Positions 11,100-20,870 of a DNA stretch of 64,000 nt are shown here, one piece after another. Within the stretch, counting starts at the first letter, position 1. Each line of letters starts with the position of its first letter. The DNA comes from Cupriavidus sp. UYMMa02A (GTDB lineage: Bacteria; Pseudomonadota; Gammaproteobacteria; Burkholderiales; Burkholderiaceae), in the NCBI GenBank assembly GCA_001725945.1, contig LRMT01000047.1, positions 1 through 64,000 of the forward strand, read 5' to 3'. A program made the position numbers and the translations under genes. The notes beneath the pieces are model-generated. The model had not been told where the DNA came from, did no database searches, and worked only from the letters and a program-made list of their open reading frames with translations.

Positions 11100-12347
11100 T
11101 CAGTCGCGCTGGGCGAACGGCGTGCGCTCGTTCAGTTCGTCGAGATAGGCATCGATGCCCTCGCGTTCGCGCGCAAGGAAGCGCTCGACGGCATCGGCAA
11201 ACGACGGATGCGCGAGCCAGTGCGCGGAGCGCGTGGGCACGGGCAGGAAGCCGCGTGCCATCTTGTGCTCGCCCTGTGCGCCGCCTTCAAAGGTGGCGAT
11301 GCCGTGGCGGATGCAGAATTCCAGCGGCTGGTAGTAGGCGGTTTCGAAATGCAGGCACGCGTGATATTCCAGCGCGCCCCAATAGCGTCCGTACAGCGTG
11401 CTGATGCCCGGCGTGTCGTCATAGACCAGCAGCGAGCTGGCAATCGGCTGCCCCGCACGCTCCGCGATCACCAGCAATAAGTGCTGCGGCATGGCCGCGC
11501 CGATACGCCTGAAGAAGTCCAGGTTCAGGTAAGGCGTGGAGTGATGCTCGCGGTAGGTCTGGCGGTAGCAGCGGTTGAAGAAGCGCCAGGCCTGGTCGTC
11601 GATTTCCGTGCCGCGCAGGTGCCGGAACGAGATGCCGGCCTGGGCCACGTGCCGCCGCTCGGCGCGGATGTTCTTGCGCTTTTTCTGCGACAGCGTGGCG
11701 AGGAAGTCGTCGAAGCTGCCGTAGTCGGCATTGGTCCAGTGGAACTGCACACCGTGGCGCATCTGCATGCCGGCCTGTTCCATCAGATCGGCCTCGGCGT
11801 CGTTCGGGAACAGGATGTGCAGCGACGACATCCCGCTTTCGGCCGCCAGTGCCAGCGCGAGCTGCAACAGCAGGCGGCGTGCTTCCGTGTTCTCGGCCAG
11901 CAGGCGGGCACCGCGCACGGGCGTGAACGGAATTGCCGACAGCCACTTGGGGTAATACTCGAGACCGTGTCGGGCATAGGCATCGGCCCAGGCCCAGTCG
12001 AACACGTACTCGCCATACGAATGGGACTTCGCGTACAGCGGCATGGCGCCTGCCAGCCGTTCCGGCTCGCCGTTGGCGGCGGGTGCCCATAGCGTAAGGT
12101 AGCGCGGGCTCCATCCGCTGTCCGCGCACGCGCTGCCGCTGGCGTGCAGCGCATGCAGGAAAGCGTGGCGCAGGAATGGGGTAGCGTCGGGGTCGCTGGC
12201 GACCAGGGCATCCCAGGTATCGGCGTCGATCTCGGCAAGATCCGAGACGATCTCTGTCCTGTAGTCCTGCACGCCCCCGGCCTTGGGCGGCTCCGCCACT
12301 TGCCGCGTGTCGGGCGCACCGCCCGGGTTGCAAGATTCCGACTGCAT
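11100..12347 (-). CDS. GNAT/FemAB-like acyltransferase, DUF482 (COG3146) family
   Basis: 415 aa from the proposed start at 12347 (MQSESCNPGG). The family shows WAWADAYARHGLEYYPKW early, QKKRKNIRAERR in the middle, and LYGRYWGALEYHACLHFETAYYQP and FEGGAQGEHKMARGF near the end, which mark the conserved DUF482 core and its presumed acyl-CoA site. The biochemical substrate is not known. The first ~35 residues are low-complexity and may not be translated. The frame is intact. It converges on the cytochrome b561 gene and lies divergent from nadE, with 176 nt between the two starts. Confidence 0.85.
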   Translation of the reverse strand: MQSESCNPGGAPDTRQVAEPPKAGGVQDYRTEIVSDLAEIDADTWDALVASDPDATPFLRHAFLHALHASGSACADSGWSPRYLTLWAPAANGEPERLAGAMPLYAKSHSYGEYVFDWAWADAYARHGLEYYPKWLSAIPFTPVRGARLLAENTEARRLLLQLALALAAESGMSSLHILFPNDAEADLMEQAGMQMRHGVQFHWTNADYGSFDDFLATLSQKKRKNIRAERRHVAQAGISFRHLRGTEIDDQAWRFFNRCYRQTYREHHSTPYLNLDFFRRIGAAMPQHLLLVIAERAGQPIASSLLVYDDTPGISTLYGRYWGALEYHACLHFETAYYQPLEFCIRHGIATFEGGAQGEHKMARGFLPVPTRSAHWLAHPSFADAVERFLAREREGIDAYLDELNERTPFAQRD

Positions 12348-12523
12348 TGCGCCTGATTCCCTGTTGCCGACAATCGGGCCGAGTCTACCGGAAACCGCAG
12401 GGGGCCGCTCCGGGCGCTGCGACGCCGTGCACCGCGTCGTAGAATGACGCATGGCCGTCATGGGTACGGCTGCAAGACTCTCCCGATGCTGTGCGCGGCA
12501 GACGCCGGCAACCAAGGTCCGAT

Positions 12524-14571
12524 ATGAAAAATCCGTTTTTCAACCTGTATTCCCACGGCTTTGCGCGTGTGGCCGTGGGCGTGCCGGTCTGCCGCGTGGC
12601 GGACCCGGCGTTCAATGCCGCCGAGACCATCGCATTGGCCACGCAGGCGGCAAAGCAGGGCGCCGTGCTGGTCGCGTTCCCGGAACTGGGCCTCTCGGCC
12701 TACACGTGCGACGACCTGTTCCATCAGAGTGCGCTGCTGGATGCCTGCGAAGCGGCGCTGGGCTCGATCGTCGATGCCTCGCGCAAGCTCTCCGCGGCGA
12801 TGATCGTCGGCATGCCGCTGCGCGTGGAGCACCAGCTGTTCAACTGCGCCGTGGTGGTGGCCCGCGGCCGGGTGCTCGGCGTGGTGCCCAAGTCCTACCT
12901 GCCGAACTACTGGGAGTTCTACGAGGCGCGCCAGTTCAGCGAAGCCGACAACGCCGCCACGGATTCCATCCGCCTGCTCGGCCAGGATGTGCCGTTCGGC
13001 GCGGGGCTGCTGTTCGAGGTCGAGGACATCCCGTACTTCCGCTTCCATGCCGAGATCTGCGAGGACGTGTGGGTGCCGATCCCGCCTTCGTCGTTCGCGG
13101 CGCTGGCTGGTGCCACCGTGCTGGTCAACCTGTCGGCATCGAATATCGTGATCGGCAAGTCGGGCTACCGGCACCAGCTCGTGTCGCAGCAATCGGCGCG
13201 TTGCCTGGCCGCCTACCTCTATACCTCCGCCGGCAAGGGCGAGTCTTCCACCGACCTGGCCTGGGACGGCCAGGCACTGATTTGCGAGAACGGCGAACTG
13301 CTGGCCGAGTCGGAGCGCTTTGCCGATACCTCGCACCTGCTGTTTGCCGATGTCGACGTCGAGCGCCTGTCGCGCGAACGCATGCACCAGGTGACCTTCG
13401 GCCACTCGGTGCGCCGGCACAAGGCCGAGGTGGACAAGTTCCGCGTGCTTCGTTTCCCGCTCGACGTGACCCTGGACAAGGCGCTGCCGCTCGAGCGCAG
13501 GGTCGCGCGCTTCCCTTACGTGCCGGCTGATCCGCGCCAGCGCGATGAGCGCTGCCATGAGGTCTACAACATCCAGGTGCAGGCGCTGGTGCAGCGCTTG
13601 TCGGCCAGCAAGATCTCCAAGGTGGTGATCGGCGTATCAGGCGGGCTCGACTCCACCCATGCGCTGCTGGTGTGTGCCAAGGCGATGGACCGCCTCGGGT
13701 TGCCGCGATCGAACATCCTGGCTTACACCATGCCAGGCTTTGCGACCAGCGACCGTACACTGCGCCAGGCGCGCCAGCTTATGGAGCTGGTCGGCTGCAC
13801 GTCCCGCGAGATCGATATCCGGCCTAGCTGTCTCGCTATGCTGAAGGATCTGGACCATCCTTACGCACGCGGCGAGAAGGTCTACGACGTGACCTTCGAG
13901 AACGTGCAGGCCGGCGAGCGCACCAACCATCTGTTCCGGCTGGCCAACCACAACGGCGCCATCGTGATCGGCACCGGCGACCTGAGCGAACTGGCGCTGG
14001 GCTGGTGCACCTACGGCGTTGGCGACCATATGTCGCACTACAACGTGAACGCCAGCGTGCCGAAGACGCTGATCTCGCACCTGGTGCGCTGGGTGGCGGA
14101 GACCGGGCAAGTGGGCGAAGGCGGCTCGGACGTGCTGATCAACGTGCTTGATACGGATATCAGCCTGAACTGGTGCCCGGCGATTCGAACCACGGTCCGG
14201 AGCAGAAGACCGAGAGCACTATCGGCCCGTACGAGCTGCAGGATTTCAATCTCTACTACACGCTGCGGTTTGGCTTTGCGCCGTCGAAGATTGCGTTTCT
14301 GTCGCTCCACGCGTGGGGGAACCGCGAGCGCGGCATCTGGCCGAATGGGCCGCATGTGGTGCGTAACCAGTATGGGCTGCCGGACATCAAGCGCAACCTG
14401 GCGATTTTTCTTGATCGCTTCTTCCGGACGAGCCAGTTCAAGCGTTCGTGCATTCCGAATGCGCCCAAGGTGGGCTCTGGCGGCTCCCTGTCGCCGCGGG
14501 GTGACTGGCGGGCACCGAGCGACTCGGAGTCGGTGGTTTGGTTGAAGGATCTGGAGAAGGTGCCCGATTGA
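12524..14571 (+). CDS. nadE: Glutamine-dependent NAD+ synthetase
   Basis: About 682 aa, the long two-domain form. The N-terminal nitrilase-like glutaminase has the Glu-Lys-Cys triad in [21 protein letters not shown] and EICEDVWVP. The C-terminal ATP-pyrophosphatase domain has the P-loop [12 protein letters not shown] and the [12 protein letters not shown] helix. It amidates nicotinate adenine dinucleotide to NAD+ in the cytosol. One C is missing at about 14165: restoring it turns ISLNW into [20 protein letters not shown], the expected substrate loop, and joins the last 130 residues. The start at 12524 is set by the conserved [13 protein letters not shown] and fits the family. Confidence 0.95.
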
Positions 14572-14583
14572 GGGGTCGGCTGC

Positions 14584-14841
14584 CTAAGCCGCCGGCGGCG
14601 ATTCAAAGCTGCCGGCAGCCAGATCCTTGTGGAAGACCATGAGCCAGTCGGCCGTTTCATCAAGCGGGTAGGCCAGCTGCCTGCCGCTGGCAAGGCAATC
14701 GACCACGGCATATCCGTAGATGTCGGCCGGGTCCTTATGCTGCCGTTCACGGCCGGTCAGGCGGAAATCCGCGGCGGCGTGCCCGTGGCTGCGCACCAGG
14801 CCCAGGAAGAGTACGCGTTCAGCGATTTCGATCAGTGGCAT
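14584..14841 (-). CDS. Hypothetical small protein
   Basis: 85 aa (MPLIEIAERVLFL...). The minus-strand frame has the GC3-rich codon choice of neighbouring genes, whereas the plus-strand frame over it does not look like a real protein. No membrane segment, signal peptide or known motif. It is mixed in charge and slightly acidic, with an Asp/Trp-rich C-terminal part (DETADWLMVFHKD). No clear ribosome site. It may follow the SMR transporter gene in one transcript (33 nt gap). Confidence 0.55.
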   Translation of the reverse strand: MPLIEIAERVLFLGLVRSHGHAAADFRLTGRERQHKDPADIYGYAVVDCLASGRQLAYPLDETADWLMVFHKDLAAGSFESPPAA

Positions 14842-14874
14842 GAGTCTGTGTTGTCGCGGGCCTTTGCCACTGCG

Positions 14875-15201
14875 TCAGGATGGGTCGGCTGAGACCAGCT
14901 TCAACCCGATCACGCCGCACAAGATCAGCGCCACGCAGCCGATGCGGGCCGGCGACGCCGGCTCGCCCAACAACGCCATGCCAAGCAGCGCTGTGCCGGC
15001 CGCACCGATGCCGGTCCAGACCGCATAGGCCGTACCCACCGGCAGGGCCCGCAGGGCGATCGTGAGCAGCACGATGCTGCTGAGTCCGGTGAGCAGGGCA
15101 AACAGGCTGGGCCACAGCCGGCTGAAACCGAAGGACCACTTCATGCCAAAGGCGAAGGCAACTTCCAGCAGGCCGGCACAGGCCAGCAGAATCCAGGACA
15201 T
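14875..15201 (-). CDS. SMR-family efflux protein (SugE/Gdx-like)
   Basis: 108 aa with four hydrophobic helices, the normal size for small multidrug resistance proteins, which work as antiparallel dimers. The catalytic Glu in TM1 is present (LLEVAFAFGMKWS). The TM2-3 segment PVGTAYAVWTGIGAAGTALLG has the WTGIGAAG signature of the SugE/Gdx subgroup (guanidinium exporters) rather than the EmrE form. I saw no mini-ykkC-like riboswitch; the upstream region is occupied by the TDT carrier gene, whose reading frame overlaps this start by 61 nt. Confidence 0.88.
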   Translation of the reverse strand: MSWILLACAGLLEVAFAFGMKWSFGFSRLWPSLFALLTGLSSIVLLTIALRALPVGTAYAVWTGIGAAGTALLGMALLGEPASPARIGCVALILCGVIGLKLVSADPS

Positions 15202-16225
15202 AGGGGCGAAGACGTTGCGTTGAATGGGAGAGCACCGTCAGCGACCAGCAGCCGGTGCGTGAACAGGCGATGCAGCGTGCGCACGAACAGCACGGCGATG
15301 GCCATGGTCAGCAGCGCCAGGATGACAGCGGCCAGCACGCGCAGAACGCCGGTATCCGAATGGTGCGCATACTTCAGCGCTGCATTCGACAGCGCTGCCA
15401 TCGGGAAGCTGATAGCCCACCACGATGCGGCGAAGGGCACCGAGCGGCGGAACACCTTGGCCGCGAGCACGACGAACAGGAACAGGCCGAAGTAGAACAG
15501 CAGGGCGGCGAACATGTCGACATGCTGCGTGACGTTGATGTAGGCCAGGAAGCCGACTTCAAACGGCGCGATCAGGATGATCAGCGAAGGCACCATGCCG
15601 GCGGGCAGCGGATCGTGGTGGACCAGGCGGGCGAAGATCATCGTGAAGAACACCAGCGCCATCACGGTGCCGACGGCAACGGCAAACAGGTTCAGCTCGG
15701 GCGCCCAGGCCATCGGCATGGTGCCGCCGGCCACGGCGATATCCAGCGTCGCCACGCCGGGAATGAGCCACGCGGGCCCGACGTGCGTCGGGTCGCCCTT
15801 GCCCCGGAACAGGCGGCTGGCAATCACGTAGGTCAGCGCGATGGTCAGCATGGCACCGATGGTCCACACCACCTCGCCGAGGGCTTCGCTGTAGACGCGA
15901 CCACCGACGAGAGCAGCAGGATGGCAATGGTGATGGTGCCGAAGAAATTCCCGGCAATCGGGTGGTTGAACTCGGCCTTGACGGCTGTCGGGTACAGGCG
16001 CCACTTGGCGAGGTAGCCGGCCGCCAGCGCCAGGAACGTAATGATGGCCACCATGCCGATAGCGTCGGCAATGGCGGGGCTGGTGCTGAACACCTTGCTC
16101 GCCCCACGCCATGCCAGCGACAGCCCTGACAGGCCCATGACGGCACCGAACAGGTTGACCGGAAGATGCTGGACCGAACTGCGCTGGAGGGGCGCGGTGG
16201 CGGAGGGATTGGCTGCAATAGTCAT
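15141..16225 (-). CDS. TDT/SLAC1-family membrane carrier
   Basis: About 361 aa with roughly ten hydrophobic helices: the tellurite-resistance/dicarboxylate transporter fold shared by TehA, malate carriers and plant SLAC1. Typical elements are LPVNLFGAVMGLSGLSLAWRG at the start, GGTMPMAWAPELNLFAVAVG in the middle and the Phe-rich FAALLFYFGLFLFVVLA. One base is missing near 15905, between ILLLSS and VYSEALGEVVWTIG. The last 20 residues overlap the SMR gene start and lack helix character, so another slip near the 3' end is possible and the true stop may be earlier. Transported anion unknown. Confidence 0.8.
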
Positions 16226-16473
16226 CGTGCTTTCGTCTGCCTGTATGGGGCGCCGAGCGCATTCGCATCGACGGTGAAACGACCCGGTACAGCGTTTCCG
16301 AGAGGGGAGGGGTCGTCGTTGAATTCATTATGAGAAAAGCTTGCTTCGGCTGAAAGAAGGCAGATACGTCAATTTCTGCCAATCTGCGATCGCTCTCGGT
16401 CAAGGGGCATTTTCCGCGCCTGAAGGACCTCTAGACTGCGCCCGGTTTCCATTGGAGAGACTCGGGACGCAGG

Positions 16474-16764
16474 ATGGAAAGTAGGAATTCGAGAGGTGCC
16501 AGGGTCACCTGGCTGATGTTGTGCTGTCTGGGGTTGGCCGGTGCATCCAGGCACCGATCCAGAGCGCGTGCGCGCGGCCGGCGGCGACGCTGCGGTATTG
16601 GGCTCGGAGCGCAGCCGCGGACAGCACGCCACTGGACCGGGGCCATGCTGGAGGGCCGGAGCGTGGTGGAGATCACCATCGTGCGCTACCGGTCCCGCAT
16701 CCATGGATCACAACAGGCTGCGTGGCCGAAATTGACTAAACTGGCGACATCCGATCCCGGCTGA
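16474..16764 (+). CDS. Possible frameshifted small lipoprotein in the 16226-16769 gap
   Basis: The gap between the TDT carrier and the GlxA-type regulator is 544 nt. Within it, an ATG at 16474 opens a basic N-terminus and hydrophobic core (VTWLMLCCLGLAG). One base restored near 16540 would give the lipobox LAGC followed by IQAPIQS. The downstream frame is weak, and a third frame near the end (MLEGRSVVEITIVRYRSRI) looks more protein-like. No Shine-Dalgarno is visible. I cannot decide between a damaged gene and noise. The rest of the gap shows nothing clear. Confidence 0.25.
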   Translation: MESRNSRGARVTWLMLCCLGLAGASRHRSRARARGRRRRCGIGLGAQPRTARHWTGAMLEGRSVVEITIVRYRSRIHGSQQAAWPKLTKLATSDPG

Positions 16765-16769
16765 CCGTC

Positions 16770-17729
16770 ATGAGGATTGCCGTACTCACGTTTCCCGGGG
16801 CACAGATGCTTGACCTGGCTGGCCCCATCGACGTCTTTCACGAAGGGGCGCGCCAGGCCGGCGAGCCCGGGGCGTATGTATTCGAGATCGTGTCGCCGGT
16901 GCCGGGCGTGTTGCGCGCGTCCAATGGCATGATCATCACGCCCGACACGACGCTGGAAACCAGCAGCCCGGATATCGATACCCTGCTGATCGCCGGCAGT
17001 CCTCAAGTCCGCCTGTTCGAAAAGGACCGCGCGGTCTGGGACTGGCTGAACCGCTACGCTCGCACGGTTCGCCGGCTGGGGTCCGTGTGCACGGGTGCCA
17101 TATTGCTGGCTCACGCCGGCCTGCTGGATGGCCGCAATGCCACCACGCACTGGAATTCCACCGAGCGCCTGTCGCGGCAGTTTCCGCAAGTCAGGGTCCA
17201 GCCGGACCAGATCTATGTGAAGGACGGCAACCTGTACACCTCAGCCGGCGTCACCGCCGGCCTGGACCTGGCGCTGGCCATGGTCGAGGAGGACTTCGGG
17301 CGTACGGTGGCGCTGAAGGTCGCGCGCGAGTTCGTGATGTTCCTGAAGCGGCCCGGCGGCCAGTCGCAGTTCAGCGCGCACCTGGCAGCGCAGAGCGCGG
17401 AAAAGAGCGCGATCCGCGACGTGCAGAACTGGGTGCTGGAAAACCTCGCCGCGCGACTGCCGGTCGAAAGCCTGGCCGCGCGCGCCGGCATGAGCACGCG
17501 CAATTTCGCGCGGATCTTCAAGCAGGAATGCCGGGTCACACCCGCGGATTTCGTCGAGGGCGCTCGTATCGACGCGGCGAGGCGATTGCTCGAAGAGACC
17601 CGCAATCCGCTCAAACGTGTCGCCGCGCTTACAGGTTTCAATGACCCGAACAGCTTGCGCCGCGCCTTCCTCCGGCGTCTGGGCGTGTCGCCGGCCGACT
17701 ATCGCCGCCGCTTCCGGTCGACGGCATAA
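16770..17729 (+). CDS. GlxA-type transcriptional regulator (DJ-1/PfpI + AraC)
   Basis: 319 aa. Residues 1 to about 190 form a DJ-1/PfpI amidotransferase-like domain (AVLTFPGAQMLDLAGPIDVF; the nucleophile-elbow region SVCTGAILLAHAGLLDGR with a Cys). Residues about 210-319 are the AraC/XylS double helix-turn-helix (ARAGMSTRNFARIFKQE; RVAALTGFNDPNSLRRAF). Such regulators commonly control amino-acid, betaine or carnitine catabolism or stress genes; here the target is unknown. It is transcribed away from the TDT/SMR genes, so they are candidate targets. Intact. Confidence 0.9.
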   Translation: MRIAVLTFPGAQMLDLAGPIDVFHEGARQAGEPGAYVFEIVSPVPGVLRASNGMIITPDTTLETSSPDIDTLLIAGSPQVRLFEKDRAVWDWLNRYARTVRRLGSVCTGAILLAHAGLLDGRNATTHWNSTERLSRQFPQVRVQPDQIYVKDGNLYTSAGVTAGLDLALAMVEEDFGRTVALKVAREFVMFLKRPGGQSQFSAHLAAQSAEKSAIRDVQNWVLENLAARLPVESLAARAGMSTRNFARIFKQECRVTPADFVEGARIDAARRLLEETRNPLKRVAALTGFNDPNSLRRAFLRRLGVSPADYRRRFRSTA

Positions 17730-17760
17730 GCCGCGTGCCGCGGGTGTGGCTGTGCACAGG

Positions 17761-17814
17761 CGATCCACAAGCGATCCACAACTTGTCCGGCCGTTTTCCA
17801 CAGGATTATCCACA
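17761..17814 (+). promoter_or_regulatory. Phased cluster of DnaA-box-like sites
   Basis: Four same-orientation 9-mers lie upstream of glnB: CGATCCACA at 17761 and 17772, TTTTCCACA at 17794, and the exact consensus TTATCCACA at 17806. Start-to-start spacings are 11, 22 and 12 nt, close to whole helical turns. The first two each differ at the first two positions of the consensus. No AT-rich unwinding region is adjacent, so this is more like a DnaA-binding regulatory or titration site than an origin. Binding is inferred from sequence alone. Confidence 0.45.
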
Positions 17815-17913
17815 CGCATGTGGCATGGAAGGCAGGCGGCCCATGGGCTCGCTCGCGCACCCTGGACGCGCATCAAACGGCGCGCGCGGACGATAGGCCG
17901 CGTCAATGGCTGT

Positions 17914-17919
17914 TAAAAT
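17914..17919 (+). promoter_or_regulatory. Candidate extended -10 for glnB
   Basis: TAAAAT is preceded by TGT, giving an extended -10, 58 nt before the glnB start. No convincing -35 or sigma-54 GG-N10-GC element was seen. Confidence 0.35.
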
Positions 17920-17964
17920 GCAAGACGAACCACGCCGTCGGCGCGCGTTACCCAACGACTATAA

Positions 17965-18315
<351 letters not shown>

Positions 18316-18343
18316 CGCGTGCGCCGGGCAGCGCCGGACGGCG

Positions 18344-18985
18344 TCAGCTCGGCAGTTTCCAGCCGTAGCGCACCGACACCAGCCGCATGGCGATGATGGT
18401 GAGCGCGCCGGTAAGCAGCGCGGCTTCCTGATCCGCCTGCAGCCAGGTCAGGCCCATATAGACCCAGCAGCCCACGAACGAGCACGTCGCGTAGGGCGAG
18501 CGGTCACGCAGGATCATCGGGACTTCATTGCACAGCACGTCCCGCACCACCCCACCGAACACAGCCGAGATGATGCCCATCATGACCGCCACGGTCGGGG
18601 TCATCTGCGCCACCAGCGCCAGCGAGGCGCCCGTCACCGAAAACAGGCCCAGCCCGATGGCATCCGCCACGATCATGGTCCGTTCGGACGCCACGCGGCT
18701 GACCACGCGCAGCACGAACGAGGCGCCGATCGACATCGCAAAGATCAGCAGCACATAGCCCTCGTGCTCGACCCAGTAGAACGGTCGGCGGTCCAGCAGC
18801 ACGTCGCGCACGGTACCGCCGCCGAAAGCGGTCGCGAACGCGACCACGAAGGTGCCGACCACGTCCAGGCGCTGCTTGCGCGCATCCACCACGCCTGACA
18901 CGGCAAAGGAAAGCATGCCGATTACCTCCATGACATGGAGGATCAGGGGCAGGCGCCCCATCAGCAATTCGAGCGGAAGATGCAT
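18344..18985 (-). CDS. TRIC/UPF0126-family membrane protein (YicG-like)
   Basis: 213 aa with about seven hydrophobic helices arranged as two repeats. Each repeat carries the family motif: GGGTVRDVLLDRRPFYW and GGVVRDVLCNEVPMILR. Prokaryotic TRIC homologues form trimeric K+-permeable channels; the physiological role in bacteria is unclear. Its start codon overlaps the stop of the upstream Smr gene by 1 nt, so the two are translationally coupled. Intact. Confidence 0.88.
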   Translation of the reverse strand: MHLPLELLMGRLPLILHVMEVIGMLSFAVSGVVDARKQRLDVVGTFVVAFATAFGGGTVRDVLLDRRPFYWVEHEGYVLLIFAMSIGASFVLRVVSRVASERTMIVADAIGLGLFSVTGASLALVAQMTPTVAVMMGIISAVFGGVVRDVLCNEVPMILRDRSPYATCSFVGCWVYMGLTWLQADQEAALLTGALTIIAMRLVSVRYGWKLPS

Positions 18986-19659
18986 CAGGCGCGCGGCTGG
19001 CGCAGCAAGACCATCAGCGCCCCGGCGCCGCCCAGCGCCTCGCGTGCCTGGACGAAGGCGATCACTTCCTCCTTCTGCACGAGCCAGCTTCGGACCTTGC
19101 CTTTCAGCACCGGGAGCTTGTCGGGCGAACCGATGCCCTTGCCGTGGATCACGCGCACGCAGCGCACGCCATTGCGCACCGAGCGGCGCAGGAATTCCGA
19201 CAGCGCTTCGCGCGCTTCATCCGAGCGCAGGCCGTGCAGGTCGACCTTGTCCTGCGGCACCCACTCGCCGCGGCGCAGCTTGCGGATGACATCCATGCCG
19301 ATGCCCGGGCGGCGGAAGGACAGCGTCTCGTCCGTCTCGAGCAGCATGTCGACGTCGTATTCGTCGGACAGCGATGCCTCGAGCACGGCCTTGTCGTTCA
19401 GTTGCGTCTGCACCGGAACCGGGGCAGGGCGTGGATTCGGGAGCGTCGCGTGGTTGCGATCACGCAGCTGGCTGACCTGTCCGACACTGCTGCGAAAGAC
19501 GTTGGCTTCCTCGTGCGCGCGTTGCGCGGCCTGTTTGGCCGCGAGCCGTTCGGCTTCACGGCGCTCGGTATCGGCCTTGAGGTTGTCGCGCAGGGTAGCC
19601 AGATCGTTCAGGCCGAAGCGCTTGGTCGGACGGTCGGGTTTGCGGGCGCCGTGCGTCAT
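18985..19659 (-). CDS. Smr-domain protein
   Basis: 224 aa. The N-terminal half is charged and probably helical (EAERLAAKQAAQRAHEEANV). The C-terminal ~90 residues are an Smr domain with DLHGLRSDEAREAL and the nuclease-associated HGKG motif (VRVIHGKGIGS). Stand-alone Smr proteins (SmrA/SmrB type) are DNA- or mRNA-cleaving nucleases; SmrB acts on collided ribosomes in E. coli. Which one this represents cannot be told. It lies upstream of and coupled to the TRIC gene, downstream of trxB on the same strand. Intact. Confidence 0.88.
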   Translation of the reverse strand: MTHGARKPDRPTKRFGLNDLATLRDNLKADTERREAERLAAKQAAQRAHEEANVFRSSVGQVSQLRDRNHATLPNPRPAPVPVQTQLNDKAVLEASLSDEYDVDMLLETDETLSFRRPGIGMDVIRKLRRGEWVPQDKVDLHGLRSDEAREALSEFLRRSVRNGVRCVRVIHGKGIGSPDKLPVLKGKVRSWLVQKEEVIAFVQAREALGGAGALMVLLRQPRA

Positions 19660-19738
19660 GGAATTCTCCGGGGGCTCGGCGCAATTATATCGAGACGGGA
19701 CGGGCCCGGCCGGTCGGCCGGGCCGCGGGGGACTGGCT

Positions 19739-20863
<1,125 letters not shown>

Positions 20864-20870
20864 TCAAGGC

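Noticed and set aside
14629..14892. Plus-strand 87-codon frame (MEDHEPVGRF...)
   Set aside because: The opposite strand has the better codon bias over the same stretch and was chosen instead.
14841..15300. Guanidine riboswitch for the SugE/Gdx-like exporter
   Set aside because: No paired small hairpins with the ACGR loops were seen, and the upstream space is coding.
17750..17820. Chromosomal or plasmid replication origin at the DnaA-box cluster
   Set aside because: No AT-rich unwinding element, and neither dnaA/dnaN nor a rep gene is nearby; kept only as a possible regulatory or titration site.
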